In this document: positions 52,301 through 54,732 of the stretch, piece after piece | How the letters are laid out: each line of letters starts with the position of its first letter | Numbering within the stretch: the stretch's first letter is position 1 | Source: Gordionus sp. m RMFG-2023 | Taxonomy: Eukaryota; Nematomorpha; Gordioida; Chordodea; Parachordodidae | NCBI RefSeq assembly: GCF_954871325.1 | Contig: NC_088776.1 | Location: 26,336,508-26,400,507 of the forward strand | Direction of reading: 5' to 3' | Length of the DNA: 64,000 nucleotides | The notes under the pieces: model-generated | Databases searched by the model: none | Seen by the model: the letters and a program-made list of their open reading frames with translations, nothing else | What the model was told of the DNA's origin: nothing | Translations under genes and position numbers: made by a program

Positions 52301-52381
52301 CATCAAAATAATTTACCTTTTTATATCAATATTCGGTTTTAGTAAATCTAATACCTTTAGTAATTTTTCAATTGAAGGCAT
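13248..52381 (-). CDS. HTT: Huntingtin orthologue, N-terminal part, 21+ exons (leaves window)
   Basis: Huntingtin is a large HEAT-repeat scaffold protein acting in vesicle transport, autophagy and spindle orientation. Here the first exon encodes MPSIEKLLKVLDLLKPN, matching vertebrate N17 MATLEKLMKAFESLKSF. Later exons match family landmarks as I recall them: IELFKEIKHNG ([11 protein letters not shown]), SQRPEEIIQEAL (SKRPEESVQETL), SLLPVQDQH (LLVPVEDEH), FNDAEADVR (CSDDAESDVR), SSNYWLSK (NSSYWLVR), LLKSLFGTNL (LLKTLFGTNL). Exons listed separately sum to about 1,295 codons against roughly 3,140 for human. Almost all junctions are GT-AG with matching phases and no stops, arguing for a live gene. 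The C-terminal part must lie left of 13 kb; I found no further exon there. Introns reach about 8 kb through transposon insertions. Confidence 0.92.
13509..13707 (-). CDS. HTT: Huntingtin exon 21 (LFGTNL segment)
   Basis: Acceptor TTTTTTTAG, then LLKSLFGTNLIYFKHN, nearly identical to vertebrate LLKTLFGTNL. It goes on through an acidic, Asn-rich stretch (LESLFLDDLLDNN) to ERQIFILY, near family VRPGLYHY. Phase 0 at the start matches exon 20. The donor is uncertain: C|GTTATT at 13508 or AT|GTATTT at 13498. Confidence 0.85.
13773..15352 (+). mobile_element. hAT transposon with perfect 8-bp TSD, in huntingtin intron 20
   Basis: The element is 13781-15344. Ends are CAGGCGCGTAACCAA and, inverted, CAGTGGCGTATCCAA. 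The target duplication TAACATGT at 13773-13780 and 15345-15352 is perfect. Subterminal G and C runs lie inside both ends. It holds a decayed ZMYM1/52-kDa-repressor-like hAT transposase on plus, with GGCCGGGCG repeats near 15250. At 1.56 kb it is far shorter than an autonomous hAT, so it was mobilised in trans or deleted. Confidence 0.9.
14585..14890 (+). pseudogene. hAT transposase C-terminal dimerisation domain (ZMYM1-like)
   Basis: An open stretch of 101 codons with FPNILNLFYILACLPITTCT, NERTFFNLRRLKTYLRST and LNGLALLNIHRDL, the typical C-terminus of ZMYM1/THAP0-like hAT proteins (LP-T-T-AERSFS-LKRLKTYLRS). Upstream plus-strand remains from about 14040 are full of stops. It belongs to the hAT at 13781-15344. 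Confidence 0.85.
15482..15654 (-). CDS. HTT: Huntingtin exon 20
   Basis: Encodes DEENQKFYILLTNILKSL, then IISIIEVM-like and TSKIIDELLHCLSITFTIVP helices ending ...SALTQ before donor GTATAT. It aligns with vertebrate FGGFLRSALDVLSQI and GKCVEEILGYLKSCF, a HEAT pair. The acceptor CTTAAAG gives phase 1, matching exon 19; the alternative ATTAG at 15668 does not match. The end is phase 0, matching exon 21. Confidence 0.88.
16106..16486 (-). CDS. HTT: Huntingtin exon 19 (Ser/Lys-rich linker)
   Basis: Acceptor AATAACAG, then ASHENISTTFSGKEDEV and KRKSSKILFPSSG, ending NPYEG at donor G|GTTAAA. Low-complexity polar sequence matching the disordered region of vertebrate huntingtin between PPSLSPIRRKGK and SFYHLPSYLKLHDVL. 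Phases agree on both sides (1 in, 1 out). Residue-level alignment is weak, as expected for a linker. Confidence 0.78.
16723..17054 (-). CDS. HTT: Huntingtin exon 18
   Basis: Acceptor CCTATCCAG, then TLAICCDVIEGIEKKKLNLK, matching family VINICAHVLDDV; joined to exon 17 it reads SFHLRTLAICCDV against human LFSHLLKVINICAHVL. The rest is Ser/Asn-rich (TPSSGKFFSLSNMINDFLSL). Strong donor A|GTATGT at 16722. Phases match exons 17 and 19. Confidence 0.85.
17844..18043 (-). CDS. HTT: Huntingtin exon 17
   Basis: Acceptor CATTCAG, then SGCIETLLNLTLVYPPLIYP + SGWN, matching vertebrate [20 protein letters not shown] + LGWH. It continues MATRNIKDISSIPASRS to MPKSFHL before donor AG|GTAATT. Starts in phase 0 as exon 16 requires and ends in phase 2 as exon 18 requires. 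Confidence 0.92.
18190..19240. other. Intronic AT-rich sequence with hAT-like repeat ends
   Basis: Huntingtin intron 16. CAGAGCTGTGAACCAGAACC near 18215 followed by GAACCCGAACCC, and a matching GGTTTCAACCTTTAAACCCC near 19190, look like the two ends of a short non-coding hAT-like element. I see no coding sequence and no clear target duplication. Confidence 0.4.
19502..22745 (+). mobile_element. Second RTE/BovB-like LINE, 5'-truncated, in huntingtin intron 16
   Basis: Starts inside the endonuclease-RT linker (LDYLLLRRCDRCI, as at 8971) and follows the first LINE at high nucleotide identity through QFGFTSGKGTTDAIFVVRQI, DLEKAFDRVPRE and the catalytic region, here LYTDDLVLVAN instead of YADD. 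Frames break several times (near 20120, 20296, 20490, 20790, 21010). At 21365-22198 it is split by another insertion, after which the RT C-terminus resumes (VRQVWKKFREMSSIL) and ends near 22745 in an A/G-rich tail. Clearly dead. Because it lies in the same orientation as the first LINE, the pair could recombine. Confidence 0.88.
21352..22211. mobile_element. Palindromic (fold-back) LINE-tail insertion with 13-bp TSD
   Basis: Inserted at 21365-22198, flanked by the 13-bp repeat ACAAGGGTGAGAC at 21352-21364 and 22199-22211. The left arm (from CTTTTTTTCTCTTTAGCTTT) is the reverse complement of the right arm (AAAGCTAAAGAGAAAAAAAA), over some 300 bp with few differences. Both arms encode the C-terminus of another LINE reverse transcriptase (STRILSSLKVVPINTKLMVN, RLRWYGHTMRRP), read minus on the left and plus on the right; the centre has SETWPTKESDERSLQTMEMR. 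So two tails with A-rich ends point outward in one insertion. Confidence 0.85.
22746..23668. other. Huntingtin intron 16, right part; 57-bp direct duplication
   Basis: AT-rich. Around 22930-23045 a unit of about 57 bp (TGATTTTTATGTTTTTAAAT TAAGTATTATTATTTTATAT in two parts) occurs twice in tandem. Near 23570-23640 an ACGAGTAACG/GTAACGC motif resembles an eroded transposon end. No gene seen. Confidence 0.5.
23669..23794 (-). CDS. HTT: Huntingtin exon 16
   Basis: Acceptor GATGGTGTAG after a T-rich tract, 42 codons in phase 0: IKELLTIYKWNPTMNCIINR then NLSYVIQRLLSIIARATDF, ending HTK before GTATTT. It matches vertebrate ITRIYRGYN ... [20 protein letters not shown]. Joining to exon 17 gives TKSGCIETL against human LTFGCCEAL. 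Confidence 0.9.
24352..24582 (-). CDS. HTT: Huntingtin exon 15
   Basis: Acceptor TTTATTTAG, then AFKFYYFFRTRIIPSLFTPH, where RTRIIPSLF matches family IRLVPKLF, and FVMYIKIFRDKSKRPKAP, near SVYLKLLMHETQPP. The chosen donor ACC|GTTTTT at 24351 keeps phase 0 for exon 16. A shorter end at 24393 is out of phase, so the last 14 residues are less sure. Confidence 0.78.
24640..24805. repeat. 18-bp minisatellite in huntingtin intron 14
   Basis: About nine near-perfect copies of ATCATTTACAGCAATCAT, directly upstream (in the gene's sense) of the exon 15 acceptor. Read on minus the unit is ATGATTGCTGTAAATGAT, without AG, so it adds no competing acceptor. Confidence 0.95.
25118..25195 (-). CDS. HTT: Huntingtin exon 14
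   Basis: Acceptor TATCTTAAG, 26 codons LVSEIDWLELKYMESYFSFT + ENMCFE, donor GAA|GTTAGG. It matches family [15 protein letters not shown], and exon 13 joins as NYWLSKLVSEIDWLEL (human [20 protein letters not shown]). The frame stays open three more codons (VRKL), so the donor is a choice; phase 0 on both sides supports it. Confidence 0.8.
25324..25548 (-). CDS. HTT: Huntingtin exon 13
   Basis: Acceptor AAAGTTCAG, 75 codons in phase 0 with FNRILEYSSGIENMKSSPLI, LALCRQILISSKFF and FKSSSNYWLSK before donor GTATTT. It aligns with vertebrate IPLLRKTLKDESS, CTAVRNCVMSLCSS and LTLRNSSYWLVR. The Gypsy element starts 205 bp further right, in the intron before this exon. Confidence 0.9.
25753..26107 (+). 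repeat. 5' LTR of the Gypsy element
   Basis: 355 bp, starting TGTCATAAATGAGTGAC and ending CACAACGTGATA, nearly identical to 32708-33063. It is directly followed by TGGTGCCGTGACC at 26110-26122, a good primer binding site complementary to a tRNA 3' end (the TGG pairs with CCA). Confidence 0.93.
26200..26800 (+). repeat. Two tandem arrays in the Gypsy leader
   Basis: At 26217-26420 about a dozen copies of a 16-bp unit CCGTCAAGAGCAAGTA; at about 26435-26760 four to five copies of a 75-bp unit containing TACACGGAAGTGCTGCCCAA. Both lie between the primer binding site and the first coding frame. Such leader repeats occur in some Gypsy lineages; their role here is unknown. Confidence 0.9.
27027..27725 (+). 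CDS. Gypsy gag-like protein with four CCHC zinc knuckles
   Basis: 232 codons. Residues about 16-34 form a hydrophobic segment (LGAVVVLMIWLCSLYFG), which is odd for Gag. The second half holds four zinc knuckles: CYKCGEMGHIAVNC, CFACGEMGHISTYC, CTGCGRFGHVLKDC and CFKCRERGHWARDC. Nucleocapsid-like RNA binding is the expected role. I see no capsid-like domain, and the frame is short for a gag. It ends about 30 bp before the pol frame. Confidence 0.75.
   Translation: MKGFKITKYVELQYNVLGAVVVLMIWLCSLYFGRRMRRERSIRIRGQSLLVEGHNGEDDRLGRVTWLPVQEIMKGWVNNEEIDRLKNERIDDRHLDVYRGRQDMPRPFNSGGQRGRNGRCYKCGEMGHIAVNCRDVKCFACGEMGHISTYCPGRAERIRCTGCGRFGHVLKDCRVGKVETRAGFPQRGESSGVVNMRSMTEIGGKEGKDIGEEMTCFKCRERGHWARDCNKD
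27753..31040 (+). CDS. Gypsy polyprotein: protease, RT, RNase H, integrase
   Basis: 1,095 codons, uninterrupted. Retropepsin-like LFDTGAAISVMG near residue 48; reverse transcriptase around residues 290-470 with LPFGLSVSAPIFQ and YMDDVLI; RNase H with AVDASQRGVGGALL and YTDHKPLIHLF; an integrase zinc-binding region (HAGHQGMERMKQW...CVVC) and core (VHVDFFEYE, VSDGGPAFSS, HPSSNGQAERMV). Codon use (G-rich purine third positions) is very unlike the AT-rich host exons. A relative lies at 62.4-63.9 kb. Confidence 0.95.
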   Translation: MTVALGGGKKELRVKMLQQEVQRELMYLPSPRVWFDINGKMVSMLFDTGAAISVMGYEDFRRLWPGSNIIRDVMQVRQFDGSEMEMMGRVHIGEVGREGCKMLDLWIINRDVEPVMGWDWITNVGPRYGFWGVFARWGVFVAIEEDIREDLINMVRVNEEKRMSRENLEWMEGRDNIEVDDGRSMFWGESEENAREYVLGRGPIYVDGEIGNVQDSRYGVLRPLVSEKKGENFVEQGVAKNLWGCGEGIKDVQKEVEKLVERYGEIFEEELGCLKGYEVEIRMKEGCVPKYCAVRRVPFEWRREVEQELDRWVKEDIVCPVEFSEWATPLVPVKKANGKLRLCADFRVTLNPWVVEVKYPLPRIEEILANLKGSLYFSKVDFSNAYLQLKVRKEMQKLLTITTPKGLFAFKRLPFGLSVSAPIFQRTMAAVFQGLEGVFYYMDDVLITGITQEEHNRRLEEVFWRIKEKGLRASREKSVFGVMEVVYLGHRINGVEVRPLDKNMVGIANMLRPKCKSEIQSFLGMVNYYHRFVENFAEIAAPLYQLLKKGERFDWGDEQEEAFEELKCRIGKEPVLVCFNNELEVILAVDASQRGVGGALLHRIEELERPVLFFSRIFRAAETRYSVIEQEALAVIFGLTKCREYLIGRRFVVYTDHKPLIHLFRKDNKELMMSPRLQRWLLMVGSFDMEMRYRRGRENYLPDIMSRCGAGEDVEEGNTEEMCKKEVAMVMVVSRMLKGGPVTWEEIRKETQKDRDLSRIKECIMGRKPWKEGDRAYKNVGGELTVMDECVVRGNRAVIPGKLRGMVLTMLHAGHQGMERMKQWGREYVWWPRMNVEIEELARQCVVCNTWARMPARDREGTWPKTTEPWERVHVDFFEYEKKDYFQVVDAFSKWVEFEVVGGLTTQVVVRKLKNLWAKFGVAKSIVSDGGPAFSSAEFAKFCKENRIRHILSPPYHPSSNGQAERMVGLVKDWLRKAKYGRREVWTSVMYYNNSRRGEDLSPAEKFLGRRTRIGLDARRPESKGPRREREEEGPAKFMVGQSVWGRVYGEKEKWRAGVVMEKVGKKLSQVRFQDGKVGVRHEDQIRRGTEAGRK
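31041..32327 (+). other. Non-coding part of the Gypsy element after pol
   Basis: Purine-rich on plus (GAAAGGAAAA, GGGGAAAG), without a long frame. A 60-bp direct repeat at about 31006-31114 (GATCAGATACGCAGAGGAAC) overlaps the pol end. Nothing else recognised. Confidence 0.6.
32328..32720 (+). CDS. Extra zinc-knuckle frame downstream of pol
   Basis: 130 codons ending at the edge of the 3' LTR. A single CCHC knuckle CYGCGMAGHIRRWC sits at about residues 51-64, between charged regions (SMEGKRRPSEHSRETVREER; VLRVGEDEYRQLLGPTRS). A third frame here is not standard for Gypsy elements outside those with env, and this is not env-like. It may be a displaced nucleocapsid module or a captured piece. 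Expression is unproven. Confidence 0.6.
   Translation: MMRNTIISADMEPLASEWRALAQEGTRSMEGKRRPSEHSRETVREERDRVICYGCGMAGHIRRWCPKERFDTMGGRTWKESEPTSASSDNRAIQSDQRMASDTPVLRVGEDEYRQLLGPTRSDKGGKCHK
32694..32707 (+). promoter_or_regulatory. Polypurine tract of the Gypsy element
   Basis: AAAGGGGGGAAA directly before the 3' LTR start TGTCATAAATG, the usual primer site for plus-strand DNA synthesis in LTR elements. Confidence 0.8.
32708..33063 (+). repeat. 3' LTR of the Gypsy element
   Basis: 356 bp, nearly identical to the 5' LTR; the only difference I see is in the T/G run near 32944. Followed by the target duplication ATAAG. Confidence 0.93.
33229..33380 (-). CDS. HTT: Huntingtin exon 12
   Basis: Acceptor ATTTTTTAG, then QPRELIHSLTIMDLFKCHNF and LTHLMVNMLVMMQTLPEYS, matching in position and pattern vertebrate YVSDILNYIDH and TAILCGTLICSILSRS. 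Start phase agrees with exon 11 (A + AT). The donor is uncertain: GAT|GTCGAA keeps phase for exon 13; a better-looking G|GTTTTA at 33207 does not. Confidence 0.78.
33602..33881 (-). CDS. HTT: Huntingtin exon 11
   Basis: Acceptor AATTTTAG, then VNDSSEILESLVQHLYCKIL, LPVLRISVQSNALVLLGEMI and FLRRSDLFPTKLQQI before donor A|GTAATT. It matches vertebrate PLVHCVRLLSASFLL and DVRVSVKALALSCVG ... SFFSKLYKV. It carries an extra GGGNQILQARIRNNSKN loop. Phases match exons 10 and 12. Confidence 0.92.
33882..36530. other. Huntingtin intron 10, left part; repeats only
   Basis: Contains a tandem duplication of about 103 bp (two copies of CACAGAATCAGCAGAAACTA ... TTAGCACCACTCTA) at 34269-34470, and a CCGG/GGCC-type repeat block at 35400-35600 flanked by a C run at 35373. 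The rest is AT-rich. No host exon seen. Confidence 0.55.
36540..37900 (+). mobile_element. LTR-retrotransposon gag-region fossil
   Basis: Plus-strand remains near 37100-37450 show the retrotransposon gag pattern (FASRIYFIRLSRKPTETVMD followed by YLKKIKES and DHLIAGLKI). It is old, AT-drifted and broken by several changes; no LTRs were found. It is unrelated in sequence to the whole Gypsy element at 25.7-33 kb and lies in huntingtin intron 10. Confidence 0.55.
38960..39049. mobile_element. hAT right end (same family as 1144-4209)
   Basis: GATATGACAACCCTG followed by ATCGTGCC at 39036-39049 resembles GACCTGGCAACCCTG + GTCGTGCC at 4195-4217, so this is an eroded copy inserted into the same kind of GC-rich repeat. 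The matching left end was not found. It lies in huntingtin intron 10. Confidence 0.55.
39132..39277 (-). CDS. HTT: Huntingtin exon 10 (acidic)
   Basis: Encodes DLMQEDDVLDETLIDTNDNI then ADIDESQIKNEYIYDLNFDY and FRWRRTYQ, with strong donor CAG|GTATAA. The acidic stretch matches the disordered, acidic region of vertebrate huntingtin before the SFLL HEAT repeat. The acceptor AAAAAG (39278) agrees in phase with exon 9; GCAG at 39265 is an alternative. Confidence 0.85.
39516..39737 (-). CDS. HTT: Huntingtin exon 9 (acidic Ser-rich)
   Basis: Acceptor TTTTGTTAG, then TDSIPTLNSPSEQSLESMNF, EDLSCLPSSISEDLDKLFTY and SESKEESSLDSFGENVNN before donor G|GTATAT. Low complexity, rich in S, E and D, in the place of the PEST/caspase-sensitive region of vertebrate huntingtin. 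I do not claim specific cleavage sites. Phases match exons 8 and 10. Confidence 0.85.
39738..40838. other. Huntingtin intron 8, AT-rich, no gene seen
   Basis: Mainly AT-rich sequence. I see no repeat boundary or coding signal that I can defend. Confidence 0.5.
40840..42840 (-). repeat. Dispersed repeat (61-62 kb family) split by a hAT
   Basis: The flanks 40840-41206 and 42590-42840 are one family: both read, on minus, like the tandem repeat at 61.0-62.3 kb (motifs GATCGGTTATCGGTCAAAAT, GTCAGCAATGCAGTA, TTTTTCAATGG). Between them a hAT has inserted. It lies in huntingtin intron 8. Confidence 0.7.
41207..42589 (+). mobile_element. hAT-like element nested in the dispersed repeat
   Basis: Ends AGTGTTGTAAAC and, inverted, AGTGCTATAAAT; both ends carry GAACGCGTTCG/GAACGAACG subterminal repeats. 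Near 42240 the plus strand reads LFIKYNTAI, typical of the hAT C-terminal domain (KYNTALPSSA). Interruption of the surrounding repeat confirms insertion. I could not define a clean 8-bp duplication, so it is old. Transposase remains are badly broken. Confidence 0.65.
42841..43737. other. Huntingtin intron 8, right part, no gene seen
   Basis: AT-rich sequence with scattered small frames that look like chance. It ends at the exon 8 donor. Confidence 0.5.
43738..43978 (-). CDS. HTT: Huntingtin exon 8
   Basis: Acceptor TATATAG, then ITFQLLLYHLDNDDTNICNT + ALESLTLFLRRVMSSELLM, matching vertebrate [20 protein letters not shown] + ELLQQLFRTPPPELLQTL closely. It ends NIPDSSTLK at donor G|GTATTA. Phases match exons 7 and 9. 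Confidence 0.93.
44099..44319 (-). CDS. HTT: Huntingtin exon 7
   Basis: Acceptor TTTCAAAG, then SLLPVQDQHNQDTNLILGNL + LCIKNLLEIYPF, matching [20 protein letters not shown] + LRYLVPLL, and VKKIGTPSVTPHNASEEYED in the loop of the family. Donor AAA|GTAATA, phase 0. Confidence 0.93.
45639..45777 (-). CDS. HTT: Huntingtin exon 6
   Basis: Acceptor CTTATATTTCAG, then EILNNFYASSNLSNANKRIF and VIVKHSRYPKIFYVDLLTKL, matching [20 protein letters not shown] and [20 protein letters not shown]. Strong donor A|GTGAGA. Phases match exons 5 and 7. Confidence 0.94.
46645..46783 (-). CDS. HTT: Huntingtin exon 5
   Basis: Acceptor GATATTAACAG, then AYITHLYPALILISQRPEEI and EFLIIVMPITGKYANMMETK before donor GTAAGA. 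It matches [20 protein letters not shown] and AVPKIMASFGNFANDNEIK. With exon 4 it joins as KQKFRAYITHLYP (human [13 protein letters not shown]). The frame stays open further upstream (see 46784-48229), but homology and phase fix the start here. Confidence 0.94.
46784..48229 (-). other. Unexplained HEAT-like coding segments in huntingtin intron 4
   Basis: Four minus-strand pieces look protein-coding but are not huntingtin: 48229-48144 (INNAPQVRLNIVLVYMIDVL), 47408 to about 47321 (HNLLDYCTKIIEAFSNLSEI), about 47259-47142 (DDIILHFMPLNLIPVLQNIC) and 46940-46784 (EHTAAIWCATLITDKFRLLT). They are amphipathic helices as in HEAT/ARM proteins. The first two join in phase through ACAG|GTTTGT and AAATAG; the later joints lack clear GT donors. 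This could be a nested gene, a decayed duplicate or alternative exons. I do not recognise the family. Confidence 0.4.
48250..51657. other. Huntingtin intron 4, right part; hAT-like repeat blocks
   Basis: AT-rich. GC-richer blocks with GGCCCAGTCCTGG / GGCCTGCTCCGG motifs at 49525-49690, CCAACCCAGG ... GGTCCAGACCTG at 51000-51140 and GGTTCAGGGTTTGG at 51270-51345 look like ends of short non-coding hAT-like elements. No other exon found. Confidence 0.45.
51658..51794 (-). CDS. HTT: Huntingtin exon 4
   Basis: Acceptor AAATTTTAG, then SHVDYISRIQIELFKEIKHN and GLTKSLKTCLIRFAYLFKLV + RKQKF, matching [20 protein letters not shown] and [20 protein letters not shown] + KC. Donor AG|GTACAA. Phase 0 in, 2 out, matching exons 3 and 5. 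Confidence 0.95.
52034..52157 (-). CDS. HTT: Huntingtin exon 3
   Basis: Acceptor TATTTATTAG, then SNNGNYLSILSKICESYIFY + FNDAEADVRLKAEDCFTILS, matching [20 protein letters not shown] + SDVRMVADECLNKVI. Donor AAA|GTTTAA, phase 0. Confidence 0.95.
52202..52276 (-). CDS. HTT: Huntingtin exon 2
   Basis: Acceptor AAATTATTAG, then KKLEKFEKIKYLGALNDILH + NHIEK, matching the family stretch [20 protein letters not shown]. Introns 1 and 2 are only about 40 bp. Phases match exons 1 and 3. Confidence 0.88.
52317..52381 (-). CDS. HTT: Huntingtin exon 1 (start codon, N17 helix)
   Basis: ATG at 52381, encoding MPSIEKLLKVLDLLKPNIDI + K, then donor AG|GTAAAT. The first 17 residues match the N17 amphipathic helix of vertebrates (MATLEKLMKAFESLKSF), which mediates membrane binding and nuclear export. 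No glutamine or proline run follows: the exon ends four codons later. The start is chosen because homology begins exactly at this methionine. Confidence 0.93.
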
Positions 52382-52950
52382 ATCTCAATTCTAATAAAAT
52401 CCTACTTCTAAAGGGTTATTTTTTTATTAGTCCAAAGGCATATGTTTAATATGATACAACTAAGCTAAGAATTTAGTAAAGTGAGAATTGACAAGTATAA
52501 ATAGAATGGACAGGTCAAATATATCAATAATATTTTTATTTAAGATTTATTTTATTTTATTTAAATCTATATTATATTTTTATTTATATAAATTAAAATT
52601 TTTATTCATTCAGATTAGTAATATTTTAAATATTATTTAAATGCATTATATTTATAGATTGCAAATTAACATTTTATAATGAATGACTTAAAATTTGTAC
52701 AAGAATAAAAAAATATTTTAAATCATTGTAAAAAAAATTTTAAGATAGAATATATATTTTGATATTTAAACTTGATCTATAAATAAAATAAACTTAACAA
52801 ATGTTATTTACTTGTTTGATATGAAATATGAACTATACTTAAAAGAATCTGCCATGCCAATCACCATTTTCGTTAATTTTGTTATGAAGTTATCCGCATG
52901 CAAACCTACGCATTACCTATTACAGGTAAGAATAGTTTCATTTCCGCTGC
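52382..52950. other. AT-rich sequence upstream of huntingtin
   Basis: Probable 5' UTR and promoter area of the minus-strand huntingtin gene. I see no definite TATA or initiator element, only AT-rich sequence. Confidence 0.4.
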
Positions 52951-52959
52951 ATCAAATCA

Positions 52960-53350
52960 TAGAAGCCAAGTTGGAGACTACTAGATAAAGACGTCATCGA
53001 AAAGGTGGATCCTGTAGCAGTTCCAATTATTTCGGCGGACGTAAACGGTAAATATCTCTAAAAAATCTAGGCATATGCGGAGATTTTCTTATAACAATTT
53101 ATCTAATGATAGCAATTTACTACCAACTTTCGTCGCCCTAACTAAAAAGATCGTAGGTGGCTATATATTTTTGACGATGGATTTAAGAAATAGTTCAATT
53201 CGGAGTTAATGTAGAGGCCTTCTAGTAATTTCAACTTCTGTTGGTTATTACATAAGTCTAAGAATCCCTTCTGAGTTAACTAGGGTATCAATAATATTTC
53301 AACGCTTTATAAACCTGATAAAGTGGTCAGTGTTTTTTTAGACGATATAA
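52960..53350 (+). mobile_element. Gypsy-like reverse transcriptase fossil
   Basis: Short plus-strand remains of an LTR-element RT (DPVAVPIISADVNGKYL near 53010, then a LDDI tail near 53340). Old and broken by several changes; only a fragment of RT is left. No LTRs found. Confidence 0.5.
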
Positions 53351-53627
53351 TGATTTCTGAAAAGAATTAATTAATGTTTAAAAAATGTAATGAAAATTAT
53401 GAATTATGTTTTATAAAAATAATGAAATGAAAATTATTAATGTGAAATATATAAAATGAAGAATTGACAAATTAAATATGAAGAATAATGTGTTGAAATA
53501 AATAGGCAAATCCCAGATATGATAGTAAGGATTAAAATAAATAAAGTTAGATATTGAACATGTGCTAAAGAAATAAATTTTTAAAAAGAACAATAATGTT
53601 AAAAGTTGATATATATATTACTTATAT

Positions 53628-53770
53628 GCATAGGCGTAGCCGGGGGGGGGGGGGCAAGGGAAAATCCCCCCTTCAGAAATTTATTACTTTTTGTGAATAT
53701 CATTTTAAGCCAATAAAAATTATCCACTTTAGTTCTCCCCCTACTCCCTGACCCTCTAAAATGTATGCAT
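53628..53770. repeat. G-rich transposon end (hAT-like)
   Basis: GCATAGGCGTAGCC followed by a run of G and GGGAAAATCCCCCC resembles the left end of the hAT at 13781 (CAGGCGCGTAACCAATGGGG). The CCAATAAAAATTATCCACTT motif after it also matches 13859-13880. Probably a short relic of that family. Confidence 0.55.
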
Positions 53771-54732
53771 ATATCTTAAACAATAATTTGAAAGAAAGAA
53801 TGTAAAAGTTGATATTTTTTTATAAAACTATTTATCATAATTTATAAATTTTTGGAAAAAAGCATTTATATATAAAAAAAGTGAACCAAAAATATTTTTT
53901 TAACAAATGGAATATAAGCCAAAGATATGTCTTAAGACAAAAGTGAAATGTATTATAATTATTAATAAATAATAATATATCCATAAAATTACTAAATAAT
54001 ATAATATATAAAATATAATTTTTTATAAAGTGAGTAATTTTTATTTATTTATCTTAAAAAGTAATATATAATTATAAAACTATTGATAAAATTAAATAAT
54101 AAATTTATTTAAAAAAATAAACCATAATACAAACAGTGGAATATTATATGTCGTAGATTTACACTATATCTAATTTTATCAATTATCATATGACAATCAA
54201 ATTTTTACCAATTTAGCGAATTATATATTTTACAGAAAACTATAAAATATTGTTAAGGACATAAGAAAATATGTTTTAAAGACATTGTAAGATGGATAAT
54301 ATGAAGATTAAATTTTAATACAATTTTTTATTTAAAATAAATAGATGGCGTTAAATAATTTAATGCAAATTGTTGCTATATTTATTATCAGGAGCATTGA
54401 TTAGTAAAATTTGTTAAAATTTTAACTGTAATATTTCTCTAACTGTCAGATAGGTCTGTAAAAGTGGAATTTTACCTAGTATTTTGTAACTTATTCTATA
54501 TGATAGAATAATATTAACTATATGTCTACTTACTTTTTATAAATAATTTTCTTATACTTGTTTGGAATAAATTATTACCATGCTTTTATATTAATTTATA
54601 TAGTAATATATTATATTACTTGTATAAACTAGTAAAAATATATTTCATATTTGTTCCAGGCTTATTTTTTTTATTAAAATTAACCTCCTATCTTGTAAAA
54701 ATATTTTATGACTATATATAGACTAAGGTAAC
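53771..54732. other. AT-rich intergenic sequence, nothing recognised
   Basis: Very AT-rich sequence without coding signal or clear repeats. Confidence 0.5.
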
